A stretch of DNA of 64,000 nt from Desulforhopalus sp. IMCC35007 (GCF_005116575.1 NZ_SWCN01000016.1:85940-149939), one strand, 5' to 3'. Counted from the first letter of the stretch, positions 48,609-58,280 are shown. Notes: generated by a model not told the origin, from the sequence alone. Translations and numbers: made by a program.

Positions 48609-50414
48609 ATGAAGTTTTTAAATAGCGATGCGCTGCTCGATGTTCTCGTGAAGTATAAGGTGATCACCCCAGATCAGAGTCAATTCGTGATCCAGGAAAA
48701 GGGTAAGCAGCGCCTGAAACTGCAGAGGCAGGCGACAAAAGACGGCAGCAGTGATCCCAGTTACCCTGACATGGTTGATATCGTTGTTGCTTTTAATCTG
48801 ATAATGGCACATAAAAAGCAGCGATTGGTCGATGAAGAACTGATCATGCGGGCTGTTGCCAAGGAAAAGGGGCTTCCCTTTAAAAAGCTTGATCCACTTG
48901 ATCTTGATATGGAAGTGGTCACCAAGACAATCCCCCGCAACTTTGCCATCAAGCAGTTGATTCTGCCCTTCAAGGTTGAAGAAGGTGTTCTTGATGTTGC
49001 TATATATCATCCTGATAACCAGGTCGCTCTTGCTGATATCGAGCACGCCAATCAGACAAAAGTCAGAGCTCATATCGCGACCAAGTCTGATATACAAAGA
49101 ATTATTGCCGAATTTTTTGGTTTTCAGAAATCAATCAGCGCAGCAGAGGATCAGTTTGGTGTCGCGCAGGGTGCATCCGCTCCTATTGATATTGGAAATC
49201 TGGAGAGGTATGTCAAAATCTCATCATCAAAAGAGATCACCTCCTCGGACCAGCATATTAAATCGGCGGTAAATCATATTTTCCACTACGCCCTTGAGCA
49301 GAGGGCGAGTGATATTCATATAGAGCCAAAAAGAAGTGCCACTGTTGTTCGGTTCAGAATAGATGGCAGTCTGCATACCATTTATAATCTTCCCAAAGCT
49401 GTCCATTCTGCACTCATCTCCAGAATTAAATTTCTCGCCCGTCTTGATATCGCCGAAAAACGCCGCCCCCAGGATGGCCGGATAAAAGTAGGAGAAAAGG
49501 GTGGACGTGATGTGGAGATCCGTGTTTCCACTGTCCCTGTCTCTTTTGGAGAAAAGATAGTGCTTCGTATTCTGGACTCGGAGATGATCTTTCAAAAGGT
49601 TGAAAATCTTGGCTTTTCTCTGCGGGATATGGAGGTATACAAAACATTTATTGCCTCTCCCCATGGAATTATTCTGGTGACAGGACCCACAGGGAGTGGT
49701 AAATCAACGACTCTTTATTCGACCTTAAAAGAGATTGCAACGCCTGAGAAAAATATAGTAACGGTAGAAGACCCCGTTGAGATGGTGCATGAAGAGTTTA
49801 ACCAGATCTCGGTTCAGCCGCTCATTGATATCACCTTCTCCTCGATTTTACGAAACATCCTTCGTCAGGATCCGGATATTCTGATGATAGGTGAGATTCG
49901 GGACCATGAGACGGCGGCCCATGCGGTACAGGCGGCGATGACGGGCCACCTGGTTTTTTCTACCCTGCACACCAATGACGCGACATCAACTATTGCACGT
50001 CTTCGGGATCTTGGATTGCAGCCTTTCATGATCGCGTCCACGATTTTAGGTTGTATGGCCCAGAGGCTGGTGAAGACCATTTGTCCTGCCTGCTCGGAAA
50101 AGTTCACGGTGGAAGGTGATGAGCTGAAAAAACTCGGATTTCCAGTGGTGGAGAAAGGGCCGATCACCTTGAGTAGAGGTAAGGGGTGTCGTGAATGCAG
50201 GGGGACCGGTTATAAGGGCAGATGTGGAATCTTCGAAGTATTTCCATTTTCTTCCCAGATTAAAAGAATGATTGTCGACAATTCCCACTCTCTTGAGATA
50301 CGACAGATTGCAATACGGGAAGGAATGACTACATTACGCGAGGATGCCTGGGATAAGGTAAAACTTGGTATTACAACCTATCAGGAGGCGTTGCGGGTGA
50401 CTTCGGATTCATAG
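48609..50414 (+). CDS. GspE/PilB-type secretion or pilus assembly ATPase
   Basis: The 601-residue hexameric ATPase has the N-terminal GspE/PilB domain (residues ~60-170). The motor domain shows SDIHIEP, Walker A (GPTGSGKSTT), the Asp box, Walker B (DILMIGEIRDHETA) and the His box. A four-cysteine zinc site follows (CPAC and CREC). It drives type IV pilus or type II secretion machinery. No other pilus or secretion gene is nearby, so the partner cluster must be elsewhere. Confidence 0.9.
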   Translation: MKFLNSDALLDVLVKYKVITPDQSQFVIQEKGKQRLKLQRQATKDGSSDPSYPDMVDIVVAFNLIMAHKKQRLVDEELIMRAVAKEKGLPFKKLDPLDLDMEVVTKTIPRNFAIKQLILPFKVEEGVLDVAIYHPDNQVALADIEHANQTKVRAHIATKSDIQRIIAEFFGFQKSISAAEDQFGVAQGASAPIDIGNLERYVKISSSKEITSSDQHIKSAVNHIFHYALEQRASDIHIEPKRSATVVRFRIDGSLHTIYNLPKAVHSALISRIKFLARLDIAEKRRPQDGRIKVGEKGGRDVEIRVSTVPVSFGEKIVLRILDSEMIFQKVENLGFSLRDMEVYKTFIASPHGIILVTGPTGSGKSTTLYSTLKEIATPEKNIVTVEDPVEMVHEEFNQISVQPLIDITFSSILRNILRQDPDILMIGEIRDHETAAHAVQAAMTGHLVFSTLHTNDATSTIARLRDLGLQPFMIASTILGCMAQRLVKTICPACSEKFTVEGDELKKLGFPVVEKGPITLSRGKGCRECRGTGYKGRCGIFEVFPFSSQIKRMIVDNSHSLEIRQIAIREGMTTLREDAWDKVKLGITTYQEALRVTSDS

Positions 50415-50451
50415 GTCACGTAATATACTGAAAAAGTAGAGTGAATTGTTG

Positions 50452-50910
50452 ATGGGGATTAAAATAGTAGCAAAAAACAAGAAGGCTTATCACGAATACC
50501 ATATCGATGCCACCTATGAGGCCGGGATGGTACTTTCCGGGCCTGAGGTGAAGTCACTGAGAGCTGGCAAGGCAAATATTCGTGATGGATATGTGAAGAT
50601 TGACGAAAAAGGTGAGGCCTATATGTACAATGTGCATATTTCACTCTACACATTTGCAACCCACAATCCTAATGAACCGCTCAGATCACGAAAATTGCTT
50701 CTTCATCAGAGAGAAATAAAGAAACTAATCGGCAAGCTGAAAGAAAAAGGCCTTGCTCTGATTCCACTCAAGATATACTTTATAGAAAATGGCAAGGCTA
50801 AGGTAGAACTCGGCCTTGCCCGTGGTAAAAGGCAGTACGATAAACGCGCAACGCTCAAAGAACAACAGACGAATCGTGAGATTCAGCGGGCAATGCGCCA
50901 TGATAGATAA
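50452..50910 (+). CDS. smpB: SsrA-binding protein SmpB
   Basis: The 152-residue protein carries tmRNA to stalled ribosomes. Family motifs [34 protein letters not shown] and the C-terminal basic helix with GKRQYDKR are intact. The ssrA gene follows 46 bases downstream. ATG at 50452 is preferred to two preceding TTG codons. Confidence 0.96.
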   Translation: MGIKIVAKNKKAYHEYHIDATYEAGMVLSGPEVKSLRAGKANIRDGYVKIDEKGEAYMYNVHISLYTFATHNPNEPLRSRKLLLHQREIKKLIGKLKEKGLALIPLKIYFIENGKAKVELGLARGKRQYDKRATLKEQQTNREIQRAMRHDR

Positions 50911-50928
50911 GGCACATGTAGTTCAAAA

Positions 50929-50934
50929 TATAAT
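50929..50934 (+). promoter_or_regulatory. Possible -10 element for ssrA
   Basis: A consensus TATAAT lies 23 bases before mature tmRNA. The -35 region would overlap the smpB stop and is poor. A short 5' leader removed by RNase P would fit the spacing. Confidence 0.4.
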
Positions 50935-50956
50935 TCAACAATCCCATAAAAGTTAA

Positions 50957-51322
50957 GGGGGCGAAACGGATTCGACAGGGATGTGTAAGCTCATCGTTGC
51001 ATGCCGAGTTTCTATCCACTCGTAAAACCGATAGAACATAAATATAATCGCAGACGATTATAACTACGCAGTAGCAGCTTAATACCTGTCATACTGCCGT
51101 TCCACCAGTCTTCGCCCGTAAGGCTGGGTTTGGAGCGTCGACTCAACGGGCTGGTCGCTTGACGGTTGGCTGTCTTTCAAGGGACGAGATCTTACAGACT
51201 AGTTTTTAGAAATCTATGTTCCGACTGAGTTCTAAAAGCGAAAATTAAAGTACGGAACTAAGCATGTAGATACGGGAGGGGAGCATTTTTGGACGCGGGT
51301 TCGACTCCCGCCGCCTCCACCA
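50957..51322 (+). ncRNA. ssrA: Transfer-messenger RNA (tmRNA)
   Basis: The 366-nt RNA starts GGGGGCGAAACGGATTCGAC and ends with a tRNA-like half, GGTTCGACTCCCGCCGCC, plus encoded CCA. The 5' GGGGGCG pairs with CGCCUCC at the 3' end. The tag reading frame at 51050-51082 (GCA to TAA) encodes ADDYNYAVAA, which after the charged alanine gives a degradation tag ending in AVAA. It rescues stalled ribosomes with SmpB. Its 3' end is the target of the genomic island. Confidence 0.97.
51290..51322 (+). other. Island attachment site (attL) within ssrA 3' end, inferred
   Basis: A tyrosine integrase gene begins 100 bases after the ssrA CCA end, on the same strand, and the base composition drops right after it. 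Integrases of this kind recombine in the T-arm to 3' end of ssrA and restore the gene. No second copy of the ssrA 3' end occurs before 64,000, so attR lies outside the window. Confidence 0.7.
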
Positions 51323-51422
51323 AGTATTTGAAATCATTGCATAAATTATGATTTCAGAGCATTGGAACCTATCTTTATCCACTCACATTATCCACACGAT
51401 AATGAACGAGGAGGTTATAAAG

Positions 51423-53027
51423 ATGGGTTTTTCTGTTTCTAGTCCAACGTACATGTACCAGAGTCCTTCTGGGTACATCTTCAGAATACGTATACCAAAT
51501 GATTTGAAAGCAGTTGTCGGTAAAGGTGAATTCAGATATTCCCTTCGTACAGGGATTTCAAGAATAGCCAAGCATCGAGCAAATTCCATTGCTGCTTATC
51601 TTCGCCAGTTATTCATGGATGTTCGTATCAATGTTGCCTTATTTACAAAAGAAAAAATTCAAAATTTGGCGAAAGAGTATATTTGTAAGATTTTGGCAAA
51701 TGATGAATGCCGCAGGTTCCAACATGCTAAAATTCCAGATACAAAAACAGCCAACAAAGAAGTAGCATCTGAAGCAGATGAAATTATGATGCAAGTAGAT
51801 CAACTTAATAATTCTATGGGTGATTTTGACTCAAATAGTCTCTTACGTAATGGAAGAGTTCAAGATATCTTGCGAAAGGTTAAGATCTTTTTGGGAGGAG
51901 TAGCAGGTTGCAATGAATTGGTAGAAAAAGGATTAAATTTATCTTCACCGAAGGAACCTCGACAGGCTGTTCAAGGTCTTTCGGGTAGTCTCAAGTCTGG
52001 CAAAAATAGTGTTTTTACGACAGTGCAGAAGAGTTATATCCTAGAAGTCGAGAAAGGAAGTAACTGGACAGAAAAAACAAAAGCTGAGAATCTTTCAATA
52101 TTTGCCTTGTTTATGAGAGTTGTGGGTGATTTGCCTGTGGAGCAAGTTGATAGAAAGGTAATGACAGAATATAAATCCACACTGATGCAGTTGCCTCCGA
52201 ATCTGAACAAGGGATCGAAGTATGAAGGAAAGACTGTCGCAGAGATCATCGGTACTCAGCCTGAGAAGACTATTACTGCCAATACTATCAATAAATATAT
52301 CAGGCGATTGAGCGGATTGTTTAACTATGCTGTTCGCAATGGATACATGCAATCCAATCCAGCAGAAGGGCTTCAGATAAAAAGGCAGAAGAGAGCGGAT
52401 CAGGAACGGCAAGAGTATACAGGTGAAGATCTGCAGAATCTATTTGGCTCACAGGAATATATGGAAGGTAAGCATAGACACTCTTATGCTTACTGGACTC
52501 CATTAATCGCACTGTACAGTGGTTGTCGCCTTGAAGAGATCTGCCAGCTTCACCTTGAAGATATCAGGCAGGAGCAGGGAGTGTGGGTCTTTGATATCAA
52601 TGACAAGGGTGAGAAACGTCTGAAAAACCGATCAAGTGAGCGTTTGATTCCAATTCATCCCCATTTGGTTGAGTTAGGGATTTTGGAACATGTAAATAGT
52701 TTAGTAGATAAAGGGGAAGGGCGGCTATTTCCTGAGTTGCAGAAAAGGAGAGATGGCTATGGTCAGACGGTTAGTAAATGGTTCCAGAGGTACAAAAAAC
52801 GATGTGGAATCAAAGGTTGTAAGACATTCCATTCATTCAGGCATACCTTTATAACCCACCTGAAACACAAACAGGTTGACCCATATATGATTCATGAGAT
52901 TGATGGTCATGCTGTAGATTCAGAAACTATGGGACGGTATGGAAAGCGTTACACTCCTGCAATATTGTTGGAGAACGCTATATCTTTAATCAACTACGAC
53001 ATTAATGTGCATATGCTCACTAGGTGA
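51423..53027 (+). CDS. Tyrosine site-specific integrase of the island
   Basis: The 534-residue recombinase has a DUF6538-like N-terminal segment with PSGYIFRIRIPNDLK. The catalytic domain has the first Arg in YSGCRLEEIC, the HxxR box in FHSFRHTFITHL, the second His box in DGHA and the nucleophile Tyr in MGRYGKRY. It inserts and excises the element at ssrA. The ATG at 51423 follows GAGGAGG; an upstream frame starts at 51348. Codon use is more AT-rich than in the core genes. Confidence 0.93.
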   Translation: MGFSVSSPTYMYQSPSGYIFRIRIPNDLKAVVGKGEFRYSLRTGISRIAKHRANSIAAYLRQLFMDVRINVALFTKEKIQNLAKEYICKILANDECRRFQHAKIPDTKTANKEVASEADEIMMQVDQLNNSMGDFDSNSLLRNGRVQDILRKVKIFLGGVAGCNELVEKGLNLSSPKEPRQAVQGLSGSLKSGKNSVFTTVQKSYILEVEKGSNWTEKTKAENLSIFALFMRVVGDLPVEQVDRKVMTEYKSTLMQLPPNLNKGSKYEGKTVAEIIGTQPEKTITANTINKYIRRLSGLFNYAVRNGYMQSNPAEGLQIKRQKRADQERQEYTGEDLQNLFGSQEYMEGKHRHSYAYWTPLIALYSGCRLEEICQLHLEDIRQEQGVWVFDINDKGEKRLKNRSSERLIPIHPHLVELGILEHVNSLVDKGEGRLFPELQKRRDGYGQTVSKWFQRYKKRCGIKGCKTFHSFRHTFITHLKHKQVDPYMIHEIDGHAVDSETMGRYGKRYTPAILLENAISLINYDINVHMLTR

Positions 53028-53442
53028 AGTGTTGATATGGAAAAGAAATATATTTCTATTGTCTTATTGGAAACGCCTTCTGCTAGGGTGTTGTAGAGGA
53101 GTGCTATAGATAGCTAATAAGGGCTTGAGATAATAAGGTGGCCTTCCTCAGGAGCTTCTATGTTTTGGTCTAATTTCGAGCCCAAAATATCTCAGAAATC
53201 AGAACCATGATACATCCGAGAATTTTGCACCACCCTCTTCACCCATTTTTTTTGCTACACAGAACAGACGGCCCTTTTGTAGAAAGAGCCTAAAATTTTG
53301 CTAGAAAATCAATCGAATTGCTAAAATGGAGGACTAAATGGTCAATTTTGGTGGTGGAATAACTCTATCTTTGTATAGTAGATCCAACACATAAGCATCT
53401 CTGCTCCTCAAATTATTTATCAATAAGGATTGATCTGCCACT
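53028..53442. other. 415-base non-coding stretch after the integrase
   Basis: No gene longer than 20 codons is supported. An 18-codon frame at 53338-53394 has a GGAGG site just before its ATG but nothing else in its favour. Confidence 0.4.
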
Positions 53443-54273
53443 ATGAATAAAAACAACCTCCTTTCCAGGGCTGACACCAACTTAATGACCATAGAGTCAG
53501 AGGAGCAGAAAGCAGACGATAATATCAAATCTCTGCCAATTATTGAAAAACAACCTGATAATGTTCTTGTCGAAGAAGCTCGTTCGAAATTACAAGGAAT
53601 TTTTGTTTCTCATTATCAGGAAGCTCTTCAAAACGCTTTGTTAGATGCGGGAATGTATATTATCGAGAAATTTTACAATAATGATTATGAGCTTGCCCGC
53701 CAGAATAAACCTCAAAAAGAACTCTCTTATGTACAACTGGTTGAACTCCTCAATGATCAGAATGAAAATTCGCCCAAAAAGTCCTGGCTATATAACGCAG
53801 TTAATTTAGCAGTACAAGAGCAGCAGTTTCCCACTTTCCATGCGCTTGGAAAACTTAACACAACACATAAACTCCTACTCTTGACCGTGCGTGATTCGAC
53901 TCTAAAGCAAAGTCTGGCTGAAGAAACGGAGAAGTATGAGTATTCAACTCGTCAACTTGCCAAACGGATTCAAGAATCAAAAAAACAGCGAGGCAAAACG
54001 ATTTTCTCCTATCTTTCTAAACCAGAAGAGTTGTTTTCTGGATCCAATAACCACCTTTTCTCCAGTGATACGCTTAAGAAATTCAACCTGAAAAAAATCG
54101 AAGCATTAAGAGAAAAATTAAATATAAAAGTTCAAGAAATACAGTCGGTTATTATGAAACAAAAACAACTCGAAAAACAGTATGAAAAATTACTTAAAAC
54201 TGTTGATAGAGTAGAACAAGAGAAACAATGTCTATCATCCCCAGATGAGGAAACATTACAAAAAGCAGAGTGA
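53443..54273 (+). CDS. Island helical / coiled-coil protein of unknown function
   Basis: The 276-residue protein is hydrophilic and helical. After a disordered N-terminus (~1-45) comes a helical domain with SWLYNAVNLAVQEQQF, TTHKLLLLTVRDS and YSTRQLAKRIQES. A coiled coil follows (residues ~215-265). The middle layout loosely resembles helical domains of DUF1016/DUF3102 or partition-type proteins of mobile elements, but I cannot assign it. It is a plausible DNA-maintenance protein of the element. It stands alone between the integrase and the ATPase genes. Confidence 0.6.
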   Translation: MNKNNLLSRADTNLMTIESEEQKADDNIKSLPIIEKQPDNVLVEEARSKLQGIFVSHYQEALQNALLDAGMYIIEKFYNNDYELARQNKPQKELSYVQLVELLNDQNENSPKKSWLYNAVNLAVQEQQFPTFHALGKLNTTHKLLLLTVRDSTLKQSLAEETEKYEYSTRQLAKRIQESKKQRGKTIFSYLSKPEELFSGSNNHLFSSDTLKKFNLKKIEALREKLNIKVQEIQSVIMKQKQLEKQYEKLLKTVDRVEQEKQCLSSPDEETLQKAE

Positions 54274-54676
54274 ATTTTGACCTTCTGTCGGATTGAGGGA
54301 AATTCAATTTACAAATAGAGAAATCTGTCCTATGCACCACCCATGTTTTCAAGAGTGCTTTTAGCACTAGATTTAATCAGTATAAAGATAGATGCACATT
54401 GGATAGCTCTTGAAGCAGGATAGTATCATAATAATTGTTGGTATTGAGCAAGCTAAGAAAGCTGGGTTGGATCAGTGGCCACAATAATGTCCTATTCAGG
54501 CGATGCATTAAATATTTCAATTAATAAATTTATATGCATTCTGAAATAAGATAATCTATTGATAGTTCTATCTGGAAGGGTATTGTAGTATATTTAAGTC
54601 ATATGTCAGCATCAATAAATGACCTTGAATGAGGCTATTGCATAAGAATATTATATATTACCGAGGAAAATTCGTT
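54274..54676. other. 403-base AT-rich non-coding stretch
   Basis: No gene, RNA or repeat could be recognised. It probably contains the promoter of the ATPase gene. Confidence 0.35.
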
Positions 54677-56155
54677 GTGAGCAATATTTTTGACAGACGC
54701 CTTTGGGGTAATGAGGCTGCAGATGATGAAAATCCTGAAGTCTTGAATTCATACTTTTTGTCAAATGTCGATTTTGAACCATTCTTTTCCCATAGTGAAA
54801 GCCTTATGATAACTAGAGCCAGGAAGGGAATGGGAAAATCAGCTCTTATTAATGAATTTGCATACAGGTTATCCAAAAGTAAGCATAATATTGTTATAAA
54901 CATCAAAGGTTCTGATCTAATTGCTCAACAACCAGTTAATTACTTGACACCAGACGAACATATACATGATTGGATGCAAAGAATATGTCTTGTTATTAAC
55001 CGAGAAATAGGAAGTCGAATTGATTTTGCTTTTAATGATGATGAAATTCTGTTGGTAGAATCATCTGAGATTGCAGGATACAAGAGAAGAAATTTGTTCG
55101 GCAGTCTGCTATCAAGGTTAAAGTTAAAAATCCCTAGTGCTGAACTAATAAGTCCAAAACTTCAAGAGGATATCAAAATTCTTGAACGTATAACAAGTTC
55201 TGAAAAATTTAACATTTGGCTACTGGTTGATGATATCGATGCAACATTCATCAATACAGAACAAGAACGTCTCAGGCTTTCAACTTTTTTTTCAACTTGC
55301 AGAGAAATTGCTTCATCTTACAAGGGGGTAAAAATTAGGACTACCATTCGAACTGATGTTTGGGCATCAATCAGAAAAGATGATGAATCTCTCGATAAAG
55401 CGGAGCAATACACGATTGATTTAACATGGACCAAAACAGATATAGGGAAATTATTATCAAGAAGAATACACAGTTTTGAAAAAAGAGTAGGCGACCTCAA
55501 ACCGTTAACAGGTAATGCACTACAAAAATATCTATTAGCAATGTCTGAATTAACCATTAGTAGACCATTATGGGAAAAGCAGTTAGACAAAGTATTTTGG
55601 CATGTATACCCATGGGGAACTGGTTACAGACCCCCATCTTCTCTTATACACATGTTGGGGGCAGGTAGACCTCGTTGGGTCTTACAATTATGTAGAATGG
55701 CGGCACAAAGTGGAAAAAGTAATGCGGCTAAAAGAATTACTATCGGTATGATGACACAAGTACTCCCAAAATATTCTTCCATAAGGTTAGATGATATTTG
55801 TCGTGAACATAACCATCAATGTCCAAACTTGCCTGAAATGATTAATTTATTTTCAAATAATAATTCAAGCTATACGACAGAGGAACTGTTAGCACATATT
55901 GATGTAGCTCTACAAAAGGGACTCAGAGTTACTATAGATGGTACTGACCGATATACTCCTTTAGAATTAGCTCGTTTCTTATTCCAAGTTAATTTTTACC
56001 AAGCACAACGTCCTTCTGAAAACGAAAACCAATATTATACTTTTGATGAAAAACCAGAACTTCTCAAATATGAATCAAATCCTGATGATGGAATGCAATG
56101 GACAATACACCCAGCTTTTCGAGCTGCACTTAATATAAAACATGTTGTAAACTAA
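54677..56155 (+). CDS. P-loop ATPase, Sll1717-like
   Basis: The 492-residue protein has Walker A in TRARKGMGKSALINEF (residues ~46-61) and Walker B in IWLLVDDIDATF. A later IRTTIRTDVWASIR is a possible sensor arginine region. The pattern matches P-loop ATPases of the Sll1717 type, soluble AAA/STAND-like proteins common in defence islands and mobile elements. No effector domain is recognisable in the C-terminal 200 residues. I choose GTG at 54677 with GAGGAAAA upstream; a longer frame starts at 54629. A defence role is inference only. Confidence 0.65.
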   Translation: MSNIFDRRLWGNEAADDENPEVLNSYFLSNVDFEPFFSHSESLMITRARKGMGKSALINEFAYRLSKSKHNIVINIKGSDLIAQQPVNYLTPDEHIHDWMQRICLVINREIGSRIDFAFNDDEILLVESSEIAGYKRRNLFGSLLSRLKLKIPSAELISPKLQEDIKILERITSSEKFNIWLLVDDIDATFINTEQERLRLSTFFSTCREIASSYKGVKIRTTIRTDVWASIRKDDESLDKAEQYTIDLTWTKTDIGKLLSRRIHSFEKRVGDLKPLTGNALQKYLLAMSELTISRPLWEKQLDKVFWHVYPWGTGYRPPSSLIHMLGAGRPRWVLQLCRMAAQSGKSNAAKRITIGMMTQVLPKYSSIRLDDICREHNHQCPNLPEMINLFSNNNSSYTTEELLAHIDVALQKGLRVTIDGTDRYTPLELARFLFQVNFYQAQRPSENENQYYTFDEKPELLKYESNPDDGMQWTIHPAFRAALNIKHVVN

Positions 56156-56216
56156 ATATATTAAAGTTAAAAAATTGACATATGCACAGTAATTACATAG
56201 CGTCACAGTTAATGAT

Positions 56217-56378
56217 TTAACGCTTCAAGCGTTAAGCGGACAGTGAAGGGTGTATCTCATTGAAGAGCACCTGGAGGCCAGCATTCATAAAAAATGTTGG
56301 TTCATTACATAACCAATACTACCGAAACGGTACTTTGGTGGCCAGTATCCGAAATGGACTGGTTCCCGTTATCTGGCA
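56217..56378 (+). other. Hairpin-rich leader before the HNH endonuclease gene
   Basis: A perfect 19-base palindrome (TTAACGCTT C AAGCGTTAA, 56217-56235) is followed by three consecutive hairpins. These are TTGGTT / AACCAA, then TACCG / CGGTA with an AAA loop, then CCAGTATCC / GGACTGG with a GAAAT loop. This density of stems suggests a structured RNA. A 49-codon frame (56294-56443) also crosses the region without a proper ribosome site. Confidence 0.45.
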
Positions 56379-56891
56379 ATGAGCCAAGGCGGGCTTCAAC
56401 GAAACAGAAGCCTACCTATGTCTTATGCCATCAGAAAAAGTAGGCTTCAAAAAGAAATAGGAAGTCTACTTGCCATATACGAATTACCTCACCAAGTGGA
56501 CTTCCGTAAACCTTTATGGAGTCCATACATGTCATGCAATTTCACTAAACAACGCCTAGCGGCATTCAAAAAACAATCAGGCCAATGCTATTACTGCGGT
56601 AGCACTATGTGGTTAAAGAACCAGAAAGAATATGCTATTGAGCGTGGTATATCTGAGTCTGAGGCTTCAAGGTTTCAATGTACTGCGGAACATCTTGTGG
56701 CACGATGTGACGGAGGAAAAAACTCCTATCGTAACATTGTTGCTGCTTGTCACTTCTGCAATACCAAGCGTCACCAAAGGAAAAAGCCGCTTGGTCCACC
56801 AAGATACAAAGAGCATATCCGAAAGCGGTTACAGCAAGGAAAATGGCATCCTAGAAAGTTAAGAGACTCATCTTCTCCACAGTGTTCATAA
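56379..56891 (+). CDS. HNH endonuclease
   Basis: The 170-residue protein contains a compact HNH nuclease domain. It has CYYCG, the catalytic region CTAEHLVARCDGGKNSYRNI, and the closing HFCNTKRH, so both zinc cysteine pairs and the metal-binding His/Asn are present. Basic residues dominate the ends. Neither the ATG at 56379 nor the one at 56418 has a ribosome binding site, which is unusual beside its neighbours. The flanks are rich in hairpins. It might be a homing-type nuclease of a structured element or a defence nuclease; I cannot decide. Confidence 0.75.
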   Translation: MSQGGLQRNRSLPMSYAIRKSRLQKEIGSLLAIYELPHQVDFRKPLWSPYMSCNFTKQRLAAFKKQSGQCYYCGSTMWLKNQKEYAIERGISESEASRFQCTAEHLVARCDGGKNSYRNIVAACHFCNTKRHQRKKPLGPPRYKEHIRKRLQQGKWHPRKLRDSSSPQCS

Positions 56892-57271
56892 GACAGAAGA
56901 GTTATGGAAGGATCTATGTCTTATTGGAACAGACTTCTATACCATTAAAAGGTTGTTGAGAAACCACACATATGATGTAACTATCAAGTATTACATAACG
57001 TTCGAGACAAAGTAAAACCTATTGAAATTCAAAGAGCAACTTAGTAGGGTGGCTTGTCAGAAGCGTACTACTGCCTGACTCCGACAGGACAGGTAAAATT
57101 GCTCGTGTTACCTTGTGCTTGATGATTACGCTGCGGTTGTCACATTAGGGCGATTCCTTTATCCGTACGGTGTGGCTCTAAAGGATCTTAAGGAAACGAT
57201 ATCAATGCTATCGGTGTATTTTTCCGTATCGGTAAAGGAAAGAATATGCATATTGATGGAGGGAAAATCAT
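56892..57271 (+). other. Hairpin-rich 380-base stretch after the HNH gene
   Basis: Stems include ATAAGACA / TGTCTTAT right after the stop codon, CCTG / CAGG near 57080, AGGTAA / TTACCT, and the palindrome CCGTACGG. The word CTATGTCTTAT occurs here and again inside the first codons of the HNH gene. No coding frame is supported. Confidence 0.4.
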
Positions 57272-57946
57272 ATGGATAATTGTAAAAAGAACAAAAATAT
57301 TGAAAAGGTGCGTATAGATACAATTGAGCAACTTTTCACCTTTTTTGATGATGTCGGAATTCCCAATCCTTTTAGTGATCAACATGCCAATATGAAACAG
57401 AAAGCTCTTGAATCTCTAAGAGAAAGTGAGAATCCTGAAGATTGTTTAATCTTTCTTGGAAGTGAAGATCGCATGGAATTCTTTTTAGAATTTATAGACG
57501 ATTTCAAAAAAAGAGGTGTTTATGAGATAGGTCTATTTATGGTTATAAATGGGATGAATATGAATTTTATCTCATGCGTTTATCCTGCCAAGGTTTTATT
57601 GGACTTACTTAAAGATGCAGACCAAGAAAAACTGCAACGCTGTGGTGATAGATTGCCCTTTGCTGATTCCATCGAAGTGTATAGGGGTGTAATTAATGAT
57701 AATGACAAGAGTAGCATAAACAGATGCTCGTGGACCTTAAATAAAAATGTAGCGGCATGGTTTGCTGTTGAAAGCAGTAGGAATGATAGGGGTAAAAATG
57801 ATAAGCCTGCAGTATATAAACGCATAGCATCCCCTGAAGCTATTTTTTACTACAACAACGAGAGGAAAGAGCAAGAAGTTGTGCTTGATCCTAATAAGTG
57901 CGGTCCAGCAATAAAATTATCTAACATGCCAAAACCTATTAATTGA
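57272..57946 (+). CDS. Probable mono-ADP-ribosyltransferase
   Basis: The 224-residue protein shows the three landmarks of Arg-Ser-Glu class ADP-ribosyltransferases in the right order and spacing. These are YRG (Arg138), SWT followed by AAWFA (Ser153-Ala165), and ERKEQEVVLDP (Glu200 and Glu202). The N-terminal ~125 residues are helical and unassigned. Such enzymes transfer ADP-ribose from NAD to protein, RNA or DNA and often act as toxins. There is no signal peptide, so it acts inside the cell. A GGAGGG site precedes the ATG. No antitoxin gene is recognisable beside it. Confidence 0.6.
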   Translation: MDNCKKNKNIEKVRIDTIEQLFTFFDDVGIPNPFSDQHANMKQKALESLRESENPEDCLIFLGSEDRMEFFLEFIDDFKKRGVYEIGLFMVINGMNMNFISCVYPAKVLLDLLKDADQEKLQRCGDRLPFADSIEVYRGVINDNDKSSINRCSWTLNKNVAAWFAVESSRNDRGKNDKPAVYKRIASPEAIFYYNNERKEQEVVLDPNKCGPAIKLSNMPKPIN

Positions 57947-58280
57947 TCAAATTTCAATCAATGAAATTCTCCTCCATTCTTCTCTTGTATCAACGAGGAT
58001 AGAAAGATTGGTATAGATAAGGAAAAGGCATATAGCCCCTTACTTATGATTTTCATCTTCACTTCGTGAAGATTCATATCATGCAGAAGTGGCTATGATG
58101 CACTTTCCTTTCCTTTTCGAATAGCACCGAATATCATTATCAAGATAAAGCAATTAATGCCTTCAGCTTTTACTGCAGAAGAATATGCTTTGGGGGATTT
58201 TTAATAAGAAAATAAAGATTCTCATTTGGCCTACGCCACATTCCAATCTTTAAAAAAAATAATACTACTATACCCACCTG

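Noticed and set aside
53338..53394. 18-codon frame with strong ribosome site
   Set aside because: Too short to support without conservation, and there is no regulatory structure that would make it a leader peptide.
56294..56443. 49-codon frame across the hairpins before the HNH gene
   Set aside because: No well-placed ribosome site and it overlaps the HNH gene in another frame; the hairpins argue for RNA structure instead.
56379..56891. IscB/IshB-type RNA-guided nuclease
   Set aside because: The HNH domain is present, but the N-terminal PLMP motif and RuvC segments are absent.
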